Shown here: piece by piece, positions 9,999 through 20,299 of the stretch
Layout of the letters: every line of letters starts with the position of its first letter
Numbering within the stretch: the first letter of the stretch is position 1
From: Pasteurellaceae bacterium Macca
GTDB lineage: Bacteria > Pseudomonadota > Gammaproteobacteria > Enterobacterales > Pasteurellaceae
DNA length: 64,000 nt
Direction of reading: 5' to 3'
Assembly: GCA_023101485.1 (NCBI GenBank)
Contig: LVZB01000001.1
Span: 1,261,399 to 1,325,398 of the forward strand
Notes under the pieces: generated by a model
Databases searched by the model: none
What the model was told of the DNA's origin: nothing
Seen by the model: only the letters and a program-made list of their open reading frames with translations
Translations under genes and position numbers: made by a program

Positions 9999-11369
9999 AT
10001 GACCAAACATTATGACTATATTGCCATTGGTGGCGGAAGTGGTGGAATTGCTTCCCTCAATCGTGCCGCAAGTTATGGCAAAAAATGTGCCATTATTGAA
10101 GCAAAATACCTTGGTGGAACTTGTGTGAATGTCGGCTGTGTGCCGAAAAAAGTGATGTTCTACGGTTCGCAAATTGCTGAAGCGATTCATCATTACGCAC
10201 CTGATTATGGTTTTGAGGTGGAAGTGAAACGCTTTGATTTTGAGAAACTGATCGAAAATCGTCAAGCCTACATCGGGCGTATTCATCAATCCTACAATAA
10301 CGTCCTTGCGAAAAATAATATTGATGTTTTCAATGGCTTTGGCAAGTTTGTGGATGCAAGGCATATTGAAATCCGTTTTGAGAATGGCGAAACAGAGATT
10401 ATCAGTGCGGATCATATTCTCATCACCACAGGGGGAAGCCCCGCTCGCCCAACTATTCCTGGGGCAGAATATGGTATTGATTCAGACGGCTTTTTTGCCC
10501 TGACTGAGTTACCAAAACGTGTTGCCGTTGTCGGTGCTGGCTATATTGCCGTAGAGCTTGCTGGCGTATTAAATGGATTGGGGGCAGAAACACACTTATT
10601 TGTTCGCCAAAACACACCAATTCGCACTTTTGACCCGATGATTATTGACACCTTAATGGAAGTCTTCGCCCAAGACGGTATTCAGTTACACCGCCATGCG
10701 ATTCCAAAAGAGGTGGTAAAAAATGCCGATGATTCTCTCACTTTAATGTTGGAAGACGGGCGTACTCAAACCGTCGATTGCCTTATTTGGGCGATTGGCA
10801 GAAAACCGGCAACGGATAAATTGAATTTGGAAGCTGTTGGGGTTGAAACCAACGAGCGGGGGTATATTAAGGTCGATAAATTCCAAAACACCAATGTGCC
10901 AAATATCTATGCCGTTGGGGATATTATCGAAGGGGGCATTGAGCTGACCCCTGTTGCGGTTGCCGCAGGTCGCCGTTTATCAGAGCGTTTGTTCAATAAT
11001 AAAGCAAATGAACATCTTGATTATCGCCTTGTGCCAACGGTGATGTTCAGTCACCCACCAGTTGGTACGGTTGGTTTAACGGAGCCAAACGCTATTGCAC
11101 AATACGGTGCGGAGAATGTGAAAGTGTATCAATCTTCTTTTACACCGATGTATAGTGCCGTGACCCAACATCGCCAACCGTGCCGAATGAAATTAGTTTG
11201 TGTTGGAGAGGATGAGAAAATAGTTGGACTACACGGTATTGGTTTTGGTGTGGATGAGATGATCCAAGGCTTTGCCGTTGCAATTAAAATGGGGGCAACC
11301 AAAGCGGATTTTGATAATACAGTGGCGATTCACCCAACCGGTTCGGAAGAGTTTGTGACAATGCGTTAG
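9999..11369 (+). CDS. gor: Glutathione-disulfide reductase
   Basis: An FAD/NADPH enzyme that regenerates GSH. The N-terminal FAD Rossmann motif is [13 protein letters not shown], followed by the redox-active disulfide [15 protein letters not shown]. The NADPH motif [15 protein letters not shown] and the second FAD motif IYAVGDI follow, and the C-terminal [10 protein letters not shown] contains the catalytic His-Glu pair. I chose ATG at 9999 (456 residues, normal length) because GAGGAGAGAAA precedes it; an in-frame upstream start at 9951 is unlikely. A strong terminator follows 8 bases after the stop. Confidence 0.96.
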   Translation: MTKHYDYIAIGGGSGGIASLNRAASYGKKCAIIEAKYLGGTCVNVGCVPKKVMFYGSQIAEAIHHYAPDYGFEVEVKRFDFEKLIENRQAYIGRIHQSYNNVLAKNNIDVFNGFGKFVDARHIEIRFENGETEIISADHILITTGGSPARPTIPGAEYGIDSDGFFALTELPKRVAVVGAGYIAVELAGVLNGLGAETHLFVRQNTPIRTFDPMIIDTLMEVFAQDGIQLHRHAIPKEVVKNADDSLTLMLEDGRTQTVDCLIWAIGRKPATDKLNLEAVGVETNERGYIKVDKFQNTNVPNIYAVGDIIEGGIELTPVAVAAGRRLSERLFNNKANEHLDYRLVPTVMFSHPPVGTVGLTEPNAIAQYGAENVKVYQSSFTPMYSAVTQHRQPCRMKLVCVGEDEKIVGLHGIGFGVDEMIQGFAVAIKMGATKADFDNTVAIHPTGSEEFVTMR

Positions 11370-11376
11370 TAATTTG

Positions 11377-11419
11377 GACCAAAAAATTCACTTTTGTGGG
11401 TTTTTTGGTCGTTTTTTTT
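11377..11419 (+). terminator. Terminator of gor
   Basis: Stem GACCAAAAAA / TTTTTTGGTC around a 14-base loop, followed by G and T8. Confidence 0.85.
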
Positions 11420-11426
11420 GAGGGCA

Positions 11427-11914
11427 ATGATGAAAAAACGCTGGATTATGCTAAGTGCAGCATTTCTTGTCACCGCTTGTGATGATGGCAACATAGTTCA
11501 AGGGACGAAAACACAATCAAATTCAACGGCGAATAGCAATAAAGCGACCGTGGTTGAAGGCGAGAAAAAAGCCGAATCTCAAACTGTGGATAACAAAGTA
11601 GGTACAGATCAAAAAATACTAAATCTACTCAATCAAAGGTACAGCTAGCAAGCCGTAAAACATCAAAAACACCAGTCAATAAACACCAAGTTGAGAAAAA
11701 AGGGAAAATAAAACAGACTGCTAAATCAAAATCTGTAGAGAAAATCAATAATGGTCTTTCTCCAGAAGAACAACGTGTTGGTGCACAAAAAGTGACATCT
11801 AGCGAGACGAATATTCTCTACCTGAAATAAAACTGCCGTTATCCTTATATGTCAGCGAGTGAAATTAAAGCTTATGATTGTGGTGTAAAACCGGTTACTA
11901 TCCATAAAGCGTAG
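11427..11914 (+). pseudogene. Broken small lipoprotein gene (frameshift plus internal stop)
   Basis: ATGATGAAAAAACGC opens a reading frame with a lipoprotein signal: MKKRWIMLSAAFLVTAC, lipobox VTAC, then a Ser/Thr/Lys-rich low-complexity tail. That frame ends at TAG 11646-11648. A second frame overlaps it and carries a similar Lys/Ser/Thr-rich stretch (SRKTSKTPVNKHQVEKK, KQTAKSKSVEK) down to TAA at 11828-11830. A further in-frame segment, CRYPYMSASEIKAYDCG, runs to TAG at 11912-11914. Read together this looks like one lipoprotein of about 160 residues broken by a frameshift around 11590-11645 and a nonsense codon. It is also possible that only the 72-residue upstream lipoprotein is expressed. 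Function unknown. Confidence 0.6.
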
Positions 11915-11930
11915 TAGTGATCAAAAGTGA

Positions 11931-11962
11931 AAACCTCGAAGGTCAGCCTTCGAGGTTTTTTT
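11931..11962. terminator. Terminator between the lipoprotein remnant and queE
   Basis: Perfect stem AAACCTCGAAGG / CCTTCGAGGTTT with a TCAG loop and a T-run on the plus side. A shorter T-run on the minus side means it may also serve the convergent queE. Confidence 0.88.
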
Positions 11963-11966
11963 ACGC

Positions 11967-12610
11967 CTACTCAATACCCGCGATTTTATGGGTTTGAATG
12001 CTTAACTGCCATCTTGGTTTATTTGGACGTTGGTTTAATTTACCAAGCTGGGTAATTGTTTCGAGCATATTCATCACGCCATTCTCTTCACAGGGGGAGA
12101 GATAGTAGCGTTGCGCTTGAATGGTCTGTTCAATCTGTTCGCAAAAATCTTGGACATCGCCATCCACCACAATTCTCACCTCGTGGGCAAAGGGGATATG
12201 GTGTTTCAAATAGTTCTTTTGATATAACCGCTTGGGGCTAGTGGCGATATAGTCGATCTGCAATGGCACGGGTTTTAGCCCATTGGTTTCCACCGCAATA
12301 AAATAGCCTTCGGCTTTTAGCACATCTAATAATCGCTCTAAATTTGGCTGAATGGTCGGCTCACCACCGGTGATAATAATATTTCGTGGCGGAAACCCAC
12401 GCACCGTTGCCATAATTTCCGCAAGGGTTTTAGTCGTAAATTGGTTGTAATTGGTATCACACCACGGGCAGGCAAGGTTGCATTTGCCAAAGCGGATAAA
12501 GGTGCTTGGCATACCCGTATTAAAGCCTTCCCCTGTAGGGTTTCAAAAATCTCGACAATGCGGTATTCCGTCGCTTCCCACGCTAGGGGGAGGGCGTTAT
12601 GTTGTTTCAT
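11967..12610 (-). pseudogene. queE: 7-carboxy-7-deazaguanine synthase QueE, single-base frameshift
   Basis: A radical-SAM enzyme of queuosine synthesis (CPH4 to CDG). The N-terminus (MKQHNALPLAWEA...YRIVEIFETLQG) is in one frame. The rest, beginning MPSTFIRFGKCNLACPWCDTNY with the CxxxCxxC iron-sulfur motif and then ITGGEPT, is in another. Restoring one G in the run at 12530-12533 (plus-strand C4) gives the family sequence LQGEGFNTGMP and a 214-residue protein. All residues I can recognise are otherwise intact, so this is either a sequencing or assembly homopolymer error or a recent mutation. queC and queD are 14 kb away behind a preQ1 riboswitch. The start ATG is at 12610. Confidence 0.9.
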
Positions 12611-12655
12611 TTTTTTGTTTGATCCTTCAATCAATAAAGCAAATAGTGTGAAAAA

Positions 12656-14527
12656 TTAGCCTTTTGGGTCATCCTTTTCCAACCAGTGTTGCGCTTGGTG
12701 TAAATCATTCTGCCAGCTCGATTCTAGTTCCGCTGTCCATTGGGCAATGCCTTCTTCCCAGCCGGACTCTTTTTCCATTTGAGCGAGTTGGGCAATCTGC
12801 TGTAAACGAATTAGCCCGACGGATGCGACTGCCCCTTTAATTTTATGAGCTTCTTCGGCGGTTCTTTTGCGATCTTCCGCGTTTTGGCTCTGTTGCCATT
12901 GGCTGAGAAATTGGCGTAGATTGGCGAGATAATTCGGCATCAAGGTTGCAAAAAGGGCAAAATTCGCTAATAGTGCATTTTTCCCCATCACGTCGGCAAA
13001 TTCCCTTAAACTCTGGCGGTCAAAAGGGGCGTCATCTTGGGGGAGAGCCGGGGGCGAAGTGTCGGGGGCTTCAATCGTTTCAGCCCAGCTTTCAAAATGG
13101 CGGGCTAAACAGTCGGCAAGGGCTTCAAGGGAGAGGGGTTTACGGAGCACATCATCCATCCCTTGCTGTTGGTATTCGGCTTTAGTGTGCATAATATTCG
13201 CCGTTAAAGCGATGAGTAGGGGAAGATAATCCACTTCCTCATTTTCATAGCGTCGGCGGAGGTTCTGTGCAATTTCAAAGCCAGTGGTATCGGGGAGTTG
13301 AATATCCAATAAAATCAAATCGTAGCTGTGATTTTCAAAGCATTGGTAGGCTTCCGCCCCTGTCATTGCCACATCGACCTCACAACCAAATTTGCTTAAC
13401 ATCGCCTTGGCAACGACCACATTGACTTCAATATCTTCCACCAATAGCACTTTCAAGGCGTGTTGATGAAGGGCAAGGGCTTCCCTTGGGCGGGCTTCTT
13501 CCCCTTGAATGGTGAGGGTGAATGTCGATCCCTTGCCTAATTCACTTTCTACCTGTAAATCTCCCCCCATCAGTTGGGCAATCTGTTTGGAAATCGCTAG
13601 CCCAATACCGCTTCCCTGTGCTTTTTGCTGTTTAGCACTTTCGGCTCGATAGAACATCGTGAAAATATGGGGAAGTTCAGCTTTGGCAATGCCAATTCCA
13701 GTATCTCTTAGGATAAAGCTAAAATGGTGGGGATCTTGGCGAATCACATTAAGGAAAAGCTCGCCATTCGGGGGGGTGAATTTCACCCCATTGCTGACTA
13801 AGTTCCACAAAATTTGGCTTAGGCGGGCGTTATCCACGAGGATGAAATCCGGCAGGTCATCGGCGTAATCAATATGGAAACGAATCTGCTTTTGCTCCGC
13901 CATTAAGTTCGCAAAATGGCTGATTTGGCTAATCAGTTGGGAGAATTCCACCTCACGGGGGAAAAGCTCAATGCGACGGCTGTCGATTTTTTCCAAATCA
14001 ATAATGTCGCTAAAAATATGCCCAAGAGAAACGGCACTGACGTTAATGGTTTTTAGGTATTCTCGCTGTTGAGGGGAGAGTTCGCCCTCCAACAAAATTC
14101 GGCTTAAACCGATAATGCCATTGAGTGGGGTGCGTAGTTCGTGGCTAATGGTCGCCATTAAAATGGTTTTATCTCGGCTATTTTTTTCAAGTTGAGCATT
14201 CAACGCCGTATCTTGCTCTCGCAGTTGGGAAAGGCTGTGGAGTGAGGCTTCCAATTCCATACGGGAACGTTCTAGCTTCTCGACAATCAAGTTGAAAAAA
14301 TAGATAACAAAAGGCACGGTGATTAAGCCAAAAATAATGGAGCGGAGCAGATCCTCCGCTCGAATTTCGCCTTTAAAAAGGATACTTAAAACACTTTGTA
14401 CTGCAATGGCAAAACTGCATAGCACCACAAAGCCAAACACCGCAGAACGTGTTTTGCCTAGGCGAAGTACCCAATTAACGTAGTGTTGCCCATAGTATTT
14501 AATATTTTTCATCGGCTTGCCTGACAT
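12656..14527 (-). CDS. arcB: Aerobic respiration control hybrid sensor kinase ArcB (PAS-less)
   Basis: A tripartite membrane sensor that phosphorylates the response regulator ArcA under low-oxygen, reduced-quinone conditions. Numbered from 14527: two membrane segments (about 28-50 and 63-83), a coiled coil (about 85-118), the HisKA box SHELRTPLNG with His129, N and G boxes (LVSNGVKF, RDTGIGI, GSGIGL), a receiver with Asp408 in LLLDIQLP, and an HPt domain with His561 in AHKIKGA. At 623 residues it is shorter than the E. coli protein (about 780) because the linker PAS domain is missing, as I recall for other Pasteurellaceae. An alternative start is ATG at 14512. It lies 6 bases after tsaD, probably cotranscribed. 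Confidence 0.93.
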   Translation of the reverse strand: MSGKPMKNIKYYGQHYVNWVLRLGKTRSAVFGFVVLCSFAIAVQSVLSILFKGEIRAEDLLRSIIFGLITVPFVIYFFNLIVEKLERSRMELEASLHSLSQLREQDTALNAQLEKNSRDKTILMATISHELRTPLNGIIGLSRILLEGELSPQQREYLKTINVSAVSLGHIFSDIIDLEKIDSRRIELFPREVEFSQLISQISHFANLMAEQKQIRFHIDYADDLPDFILVDNARLSQILWNLVSNGVKFTPPNGELFLNVIRQDPHHFSFILRDTGIGIAKAELPHIFTMFYRAESAKQQKAQGSGIGLAISKQIAQLMGGDLQVESELGKGSTFTLTIQGEEARPREALALHQHALKVLLVEDIEVNVVVAKAMLSKFGCEVDVAMTGAEAYQCFENHSYDLILLDIQLPDTTGFEIAQNLRRRYENEEVDYLPLLIALTANIMHTKAEYQQQGMDDVLRKPLSLEALADCLARHFESWAETIEAPDTSPPALPQDDAPFDRQSLREFADVMGKNALLANFALFATLMPNYLANLRQFLSQWQQSQNAEDRKRTAEEAHKIKGAVASVGLIRLQQIAQLAQMEKESGWEEGIAQWTAELESSWQNDLHQAQHWLEKDDPKG

Positions 14528-14533
14528 TCACGA

Positions 14534-15565
14534 TTAACGCAGAGGGGATAACGCCGTCATCGGCCAACGAGGTTTGACTTCCACCGCAAGGCTACTTTCT
14601 TCGCCTTGTTTTAAGCGGAGAAAGCCAGCATAAGCGATCATAGCGCCGTTATCGGTGCAAAATTGTGGGCGAGGGTAAAACACTTCGCCACCTAGCTGCG
14701 TCATCAGCTGGGCTAAATCTTGGCGGAGTTGCTGGTTAGCACTCACGCCACCGGCAATCACCAGGCGTTGGTAGCCAGTTTGCTGTAAAGCTCGGCGACA
14801 TTTAATAATCAGCGTATCAATCACCGCTTGTTGGAAGGCGTGGGCAATATCGCAACGTGTTTGCTGATCTAATTTGCCTTCATCATCAAGGTGGGCGTTA
14901 ATGGTATTCGCTGCAAAGGTTTTTAGACCTGAAAAGCTGAAATCAAGCCCCGGGCGATCTGTCATCGGACGAGGAAAGATAAAGCGATTCGGCGTGCCTT
15001 GTTGTGCTAATTTCGCTAAAGCAGCGCCACCGGGGTAGTCTAAGCCGAGGAGTTTTGCCGTTTTATCAAAGGCTTCGCCGGCGGCATCATCAATGGATTC
15101 CCCTAATAATTCATATTCGCCGACATTATCCACCTTGACTAATTGTGTATGCCCACCAGAAACGAGGAGCGCAATGAAGGGAAATTCGGGGGCATTTTCT
15201 TCTAACATTGGGGCAAGGAGATGCCCTTCCATATGATGCACGCCAAGGGCGGGCACATTCCACGCATAAGCTAGGGAGCGTGCAATGGTTGAACCCACAA
15301 GCAGTGCGCCCACTAACCCGGGACCTGCGGTATAGGCAATGCCATCAATCTCTTTTGCTGTGAGGTTGGCTTCTTTCAGGGCTTCTTGAATGAGGGGTAA
15401 GGTTTTGCGGATATGATCACGAGAGGCAAGCTCCGGCACAACGCCACCGTAGTCGGCGTGCATTTCAATTTGGCTATATAGCTGATTGGCGATTAAGCCT
15501 TGTTGTTCATCATAAATGGCAACCCCTGTTTCATCACAAGAGGTTTCAATTCCTAAAATTCGCAT
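14534..15565 (-). CDS. tsaD: tRNA N6-threonylcarbamoyladenosine transferase TsaD
   Basis: Transfers threonylcarbamoyl to A37 of ANN-decoding tRNAs, working with TsaB and TsaE; essential in most bacteria. Motifs are [19 protein letters not shown], the iron-binding [28 protein letters not shown] and [12 protein letters not shown] with the last metal ligand. I start at MRILGIETS (ATG 15565, 343 residues) over a start four codons upstream. arcB follows within 6 bases. Confidence 0.97.
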   Translation of the reverse strand: MRILGIETSCDETGVAIYDEQQGLIANQLYSQIEMHADYGGVVPELASRDHIRKTLPLIQEALKEANLTAKEIDGIAYTAGPGLVGALLVGSTIARSLAYAWNVPALGVHHMEGHLLAPMLEENAPEFPFIALLVSGGHTQLVKVDNVGEYELLGESIDDAAGEAFDKTAKLLGLDYPGGAALAKLAQQGTPNRFIFPRPMTDRPGLDFSFSGLKTFAANTINAHLDDEGKLDQQTRCDIAHAFQQAVIDTLIIKCRRALQQTGYQRLVIAGGVSANQQLRQDLAQLMTQLGGEVFYPRPQFCTDNGAMIAYAGFLRLKQGEESSLAVEVKPRWPMTALSPLR

Positions 15566-15739
15566 GGTTTTTCTCAATTTATCGGGGTAAGGTGTTGAAA
15601 TTGGGGATGTTTGGCGTGAGCAAGCGGTCTTTTTTTGGGGTAATTTTGCGCCCTTAGATCAATCCCCCATTTGCACTAAGCAACGGGGGATTGACAAAAA
15701 GTCAGTCAAAATTGACCGCTTGTTCCCAACAAGAAGGGA

Positions 15740-16519
15740 TTAGAACTGCTCGCTATAAGCAGGTTTTGCTGGGGTTTCAAAGTTTTTGGTTTTGTACTCT
15801 TCAATTAACCCTGCCACTTTTTGGGCTGAATCTTGAATACCCATTGCTTCAAAGGCGCGTTGTAATAACGGTAGTGCATCGGCGGTGGCTTTACTTTCAG
15901 GGTAGATAAGAATCATCTCTTCAACACGGTTGGCGACGGCAACATAGGCATCACGTTTCATATAGAATTGCGCAATTTTAAGTTCATGTTCCGCTAAGCG
16001 ATTTTTTAAATACGCCATCCAGTTTTGTGCATCTTGGGCATATTTACTATGTGGGAAATGTTGCACGATGGTTTGGAAATTACCGTAGGCATTACGCACA
16101 TTTTCCACCGCGCGAGAAGAACGGTTCACTTTAAAGACATCTTGAATCCAGTTATCGCCTAAGCGCGCATTACTTAATCCGGCAAGGTAATAAACATAAT
16201 CCATACTGGCACTATTTGGGAAAGCTCGGGCAAAACGCTCTGCAACATCTAAGGCTTTGTAATATTCACCGACTTTATATTGGGCATAGATAAGGCTTAA
16301 TTGGATTTGTTCGGCATAGGCTCCACCATCGGCACGGATATCAACCCCTTCGAGGTGACGAATTGCGTTGTTATAGTCCCCTTCTTGTAAAAAAGTTTGC
16401 CCTTTACCGTAAAGTTCTTGAGCAGGTACGCCTTCAAATTCATTTTTATCTGAGCTTGAACAGCCTGACATCACAAGGGCGGCGAGGAGTAAGGTGGCGA
16501 AGGAAGTCAATTTACGCAT
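15740..16519 (-). CDS. bamD: Outer membrane assembly lipoprotein BamD
   Basis: An essential lipoprotein of the BAM complex that folds outer-membrane beta-barrels. The signal MRKLTSFATLLLAALVMSGC ends in a lipobox Cys (residue 20), followed by SSSDKNEFEGVPAQELYGKGQ and tetratricopeptide-like helical repeats (DYNNAIRHLE, YYKALDVAERFARAFPNS, SMDYVYYLAGL). At 259 residues it has family length. I start at ATG 16519; the open frame runs 27 codons further upstream without a lipoprotein signal. Divergent rluD starts 147 bases away, the same arrangement as in enterobacteria. An uptake signal lies just downstream at about 15713. Confidence 0.95.
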   Translation of the reverse strand: MRKLTSFATLLLAALVMSGCSSSDKNEFEGVPAQELYGKGQTFLQEGDYNNAIRHLEGVDIRADGGAYAEQIQLSLIYAQYKVGEYYKALDVAERFARAFPNSASMDYVYYLAGLSNARLGDNWIQDVFKVNRSSRAVENVRNAYGNFQTIVQHFPHSKYAQDAQNWMAYLKNRLAEHELKIAQFYMKRDAYVAVANRVEEMILIYPESKATADALPLLQRAFEAMGIQDSAQKVAGLIEEYKTKNFETPAKPAYSEQF

Positions 16520-16666
16520 AGTGATTTTACCTATAAAAAGTGTCTGCGACTTAAAGTTTAATGTACAATGCTCAGACTGAGCCTTGCTTGCAAAGTTCAC
16601 GCAAGAAAGGCGTTATTTTATAGAATATCACCCAATAATAAAACAGAATTTGGAATTTTATTACCA

Positions 16667-17644
16667 ATGACCCAACAAATTACCTTACAAAGCGAAGTGA
16701 CTTCCGATTTATTAGGTGCAAGGTTAGATCAAGCCCTTGCACAACTTTTTCCCGATTATTCCCGTTCACGGCTGAAAGTGTGGATTGAAAATGATCAAGT
16801 GACGGTAAATGGCAAAATCGTCAATAAAGCCCGAGAGAAAGTGTTTGGCGGTGAGTTAATCGAAGTTCAAGCCGAGCTTGAAGAAGAGATCCGCTTTGAA
16901 CCCCAAGCTATCGATTTAAACATTGTCTATGAAGATGACGATATTTTAGTGATCAACAAGCCCAAAGATCTGGTTGTTCATCCCGGTGCGGGCAACCCCG
17001 ATGGCACAGTGCTGAATGCCTTATTACATTATTACCCACCGATTGCCGAAGTCCCTCGGGCAGGGATTGTGCATCGCTTGGATAAAGACACCACGGGCTT
17101 AATGGTGGTGGCGAAAACCGTGCCGGCACAAACGCATCTGGTTACTGCGTTACAAAAGCGTGAAATTACCCGTGAATATGAAGCCGTTGCCAGTGGTATT
17201 ATGACCCAAGGGGGCAAGGTGGATGAGCCCATGTCTCGTCACCCGACGAAGCGAACAGCAATGGCGGTTCATCCAATGGGAAAACCTGCGGTCACGCATT
17301 ATCGAATTATGGAGCGTTTCCGTAACTACACCCGTTTGCGCTTACGCCTTGAAACAGGGCGAACGCACCAAATTCGTGTCCATATGGCACATATTGCCCA
17401 CCCGTTGTTAGGGGATCAACTTTATGGTGGGCGTCCTCGCCCACCGAAAGGCGCAAGTGAGGCATTTTTAACGGTGTTACGACATTTTAAACGCCAAGCG
17501 CTCCACGCAGCGATGTTGCGCTTACACCACCCGATTACAGGGGAGTTAATGGAGTGGCACGCCCCATTACCGGAGGATTTTGTCGAATTGATTGAGGCGT
17601 TAAAGGCAGATTATCTACTTTATAAAGACGAGCTCGATTACTAA
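16667..17644 (+). CDS. rluD: 23S rRNA pseudouridine(1911/1915/1917) synthase RluD
   Basis: Modifies helix 69 of 23S rRNA. An N-terminal S4-like RNA-binding domain (GARLDQALAQLFPDYSRSRLKVWIENDQV) precedes the RluA-type catalytic domain with Asp in RIVHRLDKDTTGLMVVAKT and the RTHQIRVHMAH motif. At 325 residues it matches the family. I chose ATG at 16667 (MTQQITLQ); the longer open frame upstream overlaps the divergent bamD promoter region. A strong hairpin terminator lies 33 bases after the stop. Confidence 0.95.
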   Translation: MTQQITLQSEVTSDLLGARLDQALAQLFPDYSRSRLKVWIENDQVTVNGKIVNKAREKVFGGELIEVQAELEEEIRFEPQAIDLNIVYEDDDILVINKPKDLVVHPGAGNPDGTVLNALLHYYPPIAEVPRAGIVHRLDKDTTGLMVVAKTVPAQTHLVTALQKREITREYEAVASGIMTQGGKVDEPMSRHPTKRTAMAVHPMGKPAVTHYRIMERFRNYTRLRLRLETGRTHQIRVHMAHIAHPLLGDQLYGGRPRPPKGASEAFLTVLRHFKRQALHAAMLRLHHPITGELMEWHAPLPEDFVELIEALKADYLLYKDELDY

Positions 17645-17677
17645 TTTCGGGAAAGACAAGACATCGCAAAAAAGCAA

Positions 17678-17714
17678 GGGGCGATATTGTATTTTGGCAA
17701 TATCGCCCCGTTTT
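17678..17714 (+). terminator. Terminator of rluD
   Basis: Twelve-base perfect stem GGGGCGATATTG / CAATATCGCCCC with an 8-base loop, then GTTTTA. The convergent trpCF ends 39 bases further on. Confidence 0.8.
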
Positions 17715-17752
17715 ATGCGTTTAAAGAAGAACAGAATTTCTTTAAAACGCCC

Positions 17753-19165
17753 TTAAGCATCAATGATTTGGGTAAAGATCTCAGCGATTTTTGCCGGATC
17801 TTTCACACCTTTGCTGATTTCTACGCCGGAATTGATATCTACCCCCAAACAGCCCTGTGCTAAGGCGAGGTGGATATTTTCTGGAGAGATACCTCCTGCA
17901 AGCAAAGCAAGGGGTTTAATGTCTGCGGGAATTTGCGACCAATCAAAAGTAATCCCTGTTCCGCCTTGTTGTTGGGGCGTTTTGCTGTCCAAAATATAGC
18001 GTTTCACTAAGGCATTAGGGGAAAAAGGCGTGGCATTCGGTTTTTGGGTATCAAAGGTGATTGCTCGCCAAATCTGAATATGATCAGGCAATTTTTCTGC
18101 CAGTTCGCTGATGTAGGCATCATCTTCCTCGCCGTGTAATTGCACGCCATAAAGCTCTAACTGTGTTGCTATTTTGGCGACAAAATCCACTCCTTGATTT
18201 TGGAAAACACCGATAAAACGCAAAGGGGCTTGGGCAACGAGTTCCTGTGCTTGGCGAAGGGAGAGGGCTCGGGGCGATTTTTCCGCAAAAATCAAGCCAC
18301 CGTATAACGCCCCGTTTTGATAGACCGCTTGTACATCCTGCGGACGTGTTAGCCCACAGACTTTATTTTCCCCAAAGATCACCCCACGCACGGCAGCATC
18401 TAAATCCCGGCTTCCCATTAAACTACTGCCAATTAAAAAACCGTGGGCATAGGGTTTGATGGTTTTTACCTGTTGATGATCATAAATGCCGGATTCGCTA
18501 ATCAGGCGAACATCTTCGGGAATACGATGACCATATTTTTTCACCAGATCGACAATGCGGTTCATATCAATGGATAAATCGTGCAAATTGCGGTTATTCA
18601 CGCCAATGATTTTTGCCCCAAGGGCGAGGGCACGTTCAAACTCGGTGTCGTTGCTCGTTTCTGTCAGTACGCCCATTCCTAAGGTGTGAGCAATATCGGC
18701 AAGCTCGCGGTAGGTTTCATCATCGACGACGGAGAGCATGATCAAAATGGCGTCCGCTTGGTAATAACGGGCAAGATAGACCTGATAAGGGGAGATCATA
18801 AAATCTTTGCACAAAATCGGCTGGCTGACTTGCTGGCGAACTTGTTGAATATAGCGAAAATCCCCTTGGAAATATTTTTCATCCGTGAGCACCGAAATTG
18901 CCGACGCATAGTGGCGGTAAGTTTGGGCAATGGCATCAAGGTTAAATTCCGCATTGATTAAGCCCTTTGAAGGGGAGGCTTTCTTGCACTCTAAAATATA
19001 GGCAGGGCGAGTGTGAGAACCTTTGCTCAGGGCAGCATAGAAATCCCGATCACAAGCGGTCAAATTTTGTTGAAAATTTGCAAGGGGAAAATTTTTTTGT
19101 GCTGTTTCGACCCAGAGCGCCTTGTCTTGAACGATTTTTTGTAAAATTGTTGGTTGATTTTGCAT
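17753..19165 (-). CDS. trpC: Bifunctional indole-3-glycerol-phosphate synthase / phosphoribosylanthranilate isomerase TrpCF
   Basis: Two consecutive barrels of tryptophan synthesis. Residues about 1-255 are indole-glycerol-phosphate synthase ([47 protein letters not shown]). Residues about 257-470 are the isomerase ([11 protein letters not shown] with catalytic Cys, [28 protein letters not shown] with catalytic Asp). At 470 residues it is the enterobacterial fused form. It stands alone: no trpE, D, B or A is beside it, so the trp genes are split in this genome. It contains an uptake signal at about 19048. A leader peptide or attenuator was not seen. Confidence 0.96.
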   Translation of the reverse strand: MQNQPTILQKIVQDKALWVETAQKNFPLANFQQNLTACDRDFYAALSKGSHTRPAYILECKKASPSKGLINAEFNLDAIAQTYRHYASAISVLTDEKYFQGDFRYIQQVRQQVSQPILCKDFMISPYQVYLARYYQADAILIMLSVVDDETYRELADIAHTLGMGVLTETSNDTEFERALALGAKIIGVNNRNLHDLSIDMNRIVDLVKKYGHRIPEDVRLISESGIYDHQQVKTIKPYAHGFLIGSSLMGSRDLDAAVRGVIFGENKVCGLTRPQDVQAVYQNGALYGGLIFAEKSPRALSLRQAQELVAQAPLRFIGVFQNQGVDFVAKIATQLELYGVQLHGEEDDAYISELAEKLPDHIQIWRAITFDTQKPNATPFSPNALVKRYILDSKTPQQQGGTGITFDWSQIPADIKPLALLAGGISPENIHLALAQGCLGVDINSGVEISKGVKDPAKIAEIFTQIIDA

Positions 19166-19246
19166 AGTTTATCCTTAATATACGCCTCTCTTTTTATTTA
19201 ATCATACCCAAATTCAGCCGAATTGGGGAAACTTTTTAGGAAAGTC

Positions 19247-19555
19247 ATGAAAACTCAAATTAAACAACACTTAACCGATTTACAACGTGCAATGCAACAA
19301 CATAACCTGTGGGAAAATACCGCACCACCAGCGGAGGCGTTAGCTAATGATGAGCCATTCTGTGTTAGCACCTTATCGCCTTCACAGTGGTTACAATGGA
19401 TCTTTATTCCCCGTATGCATGCCCTGTTAGAAGCAGATGCCGATTTACCGACAAATTTTGCCATTACCCCTTATTTAGAAGAGGCATTGAAAGAGAGCGA
19501 ATACCTTTGTGATCTCCATCAACCGTTGGCGAAATTAGAAGCGTTATTGAAATAA
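19247..19555 (+). CDS. yqcC: YqcC family protein
   Basis: A 102-residue soluble helical protein of the YqcC (DUF446) family. Recognisable parts are a TPSQWLQW-like segment (SPSQWLQWIFIPRMHALLE) and the LPTNFAITPYLEEAL stretch. The molecular role is unknown; it is typically encoded just upstream of truC. I chose ATG at 19247 (MKTQIKQHL), which follows TAGGAAAGTC, over an in-frame start 8 codons earlier. Its stop overlaps the truC start by one base (TAATG), so the two are translationally coupled. Confidence 0.9.
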   Translation: MKTQIKQHLTDLQRAMQQHNLWENTAPPAEALANDEPFCVSTLSPSQWLQWIFIPRMHALLEADADLPTNFAITPYLEEALKESEYLCDLHQPLAKLEALLK

Positions 19556-20283
19556 TGCAGTTAGAGATTCTTTATCGGGATGATGAACTCATTGCGATAA
19601 ACAAGCCTGCGGGAATGTTAGTGCATCGCAGTTGGCTCGATAAGCACGAAACGGTTTTTGCGATGCAAACGTTGCGTGATCAAATCGGGCAACATGTTTT
19701 CCCCATTCACCGTTTGGATCGCCCCACCTCGGGCGTGCTTCTTTTTGCCCTAAATCCAGAAATGGCACGGCTGATGAGTGCGCAGTTTGAAGCCCACCAA
19801 CTCGAAAAAAGTTACCTTGCGGTGGTACGGGGTTATCTCTTGGGGGCGGATCGCATTGATTACCCTCTATCTGTGATTCAAGATAAAATCGCCGATAAAT
19901 TTTCCCAAGAAAAAGAGCCCCAAAGTGCGATAACGGATTACCAAAGTTTAGCCACGGTGGAAATGCCTTTTTCTGCGGGGAAATTTGCTACCGCTCGGTA
20001 TAGCTTAGTGCAACTTTTCCCCCAAACGGGGCGGAAGCACCAATTAAGACGGCACTTAAAGCACCTTTTTCACCCTATTTTGGGGGATACCAAATATGGC
20101 GATTTACATCAAAATCGGGCGTTTAGTGCGAATACCGGCTGTTCCGGGCTCATGTTGCACGCACAATCACTTTGTTTTACACACCCTCGCACCGAGCAAA
20201 AAGTGTGTATAAAAGCACCGCTTGATCCCAAGTGGCAGGCACTTTTTAGCCAGTTTGGCTGGAATTTTGCCGATTTTTATTAG
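19555..20283 (+). CDS. truC: tRNA pseudouridine(65) synthase TruC
   Basis: An RluA-family synthase that makes pseudouridine at position 65 of some tRNAs. Family features are [15 protein letters not shown], catalytic Asp in [17 protein letters not shown], and [21 protein letters not shown]. There is no S4 domain, as expected. At 242 residues it has normal length. It is coupled to yqcC upstream and followed by yoaH after 16 bases. Confidence 0.95.
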   Translation: MQLEILYRDDELIAINKPAGMLVHRSWLDKHETVFAMQTLRDQIGQHVFPIHRLDRPTSGVLLFALNPEMARLMSAQFEAHQLEKSYLAVVRGYLLGADRIDYPLSVIQDKIADKFSQEKEPQSAITDYQSLATVEMPFSAGKFATARYSLVQLFPQTGRKHQLRRHLKHLFHPILGDTKYGDLHQNRAFSANTGCSGLMLHAQSLCFTHPRTEQKVCIKAPLDPKWQALFSQFGWNFADFY

Positions 20284-20299
20284 ACGAATGGGAATTTAT

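Noticed and set aside
12338-12634. Separate 98-codon minus-strand gene
   Set aside because: Its first 30 codons after Met are the N-terminus of queE; the rest is out-of-frame translation after the missing G.
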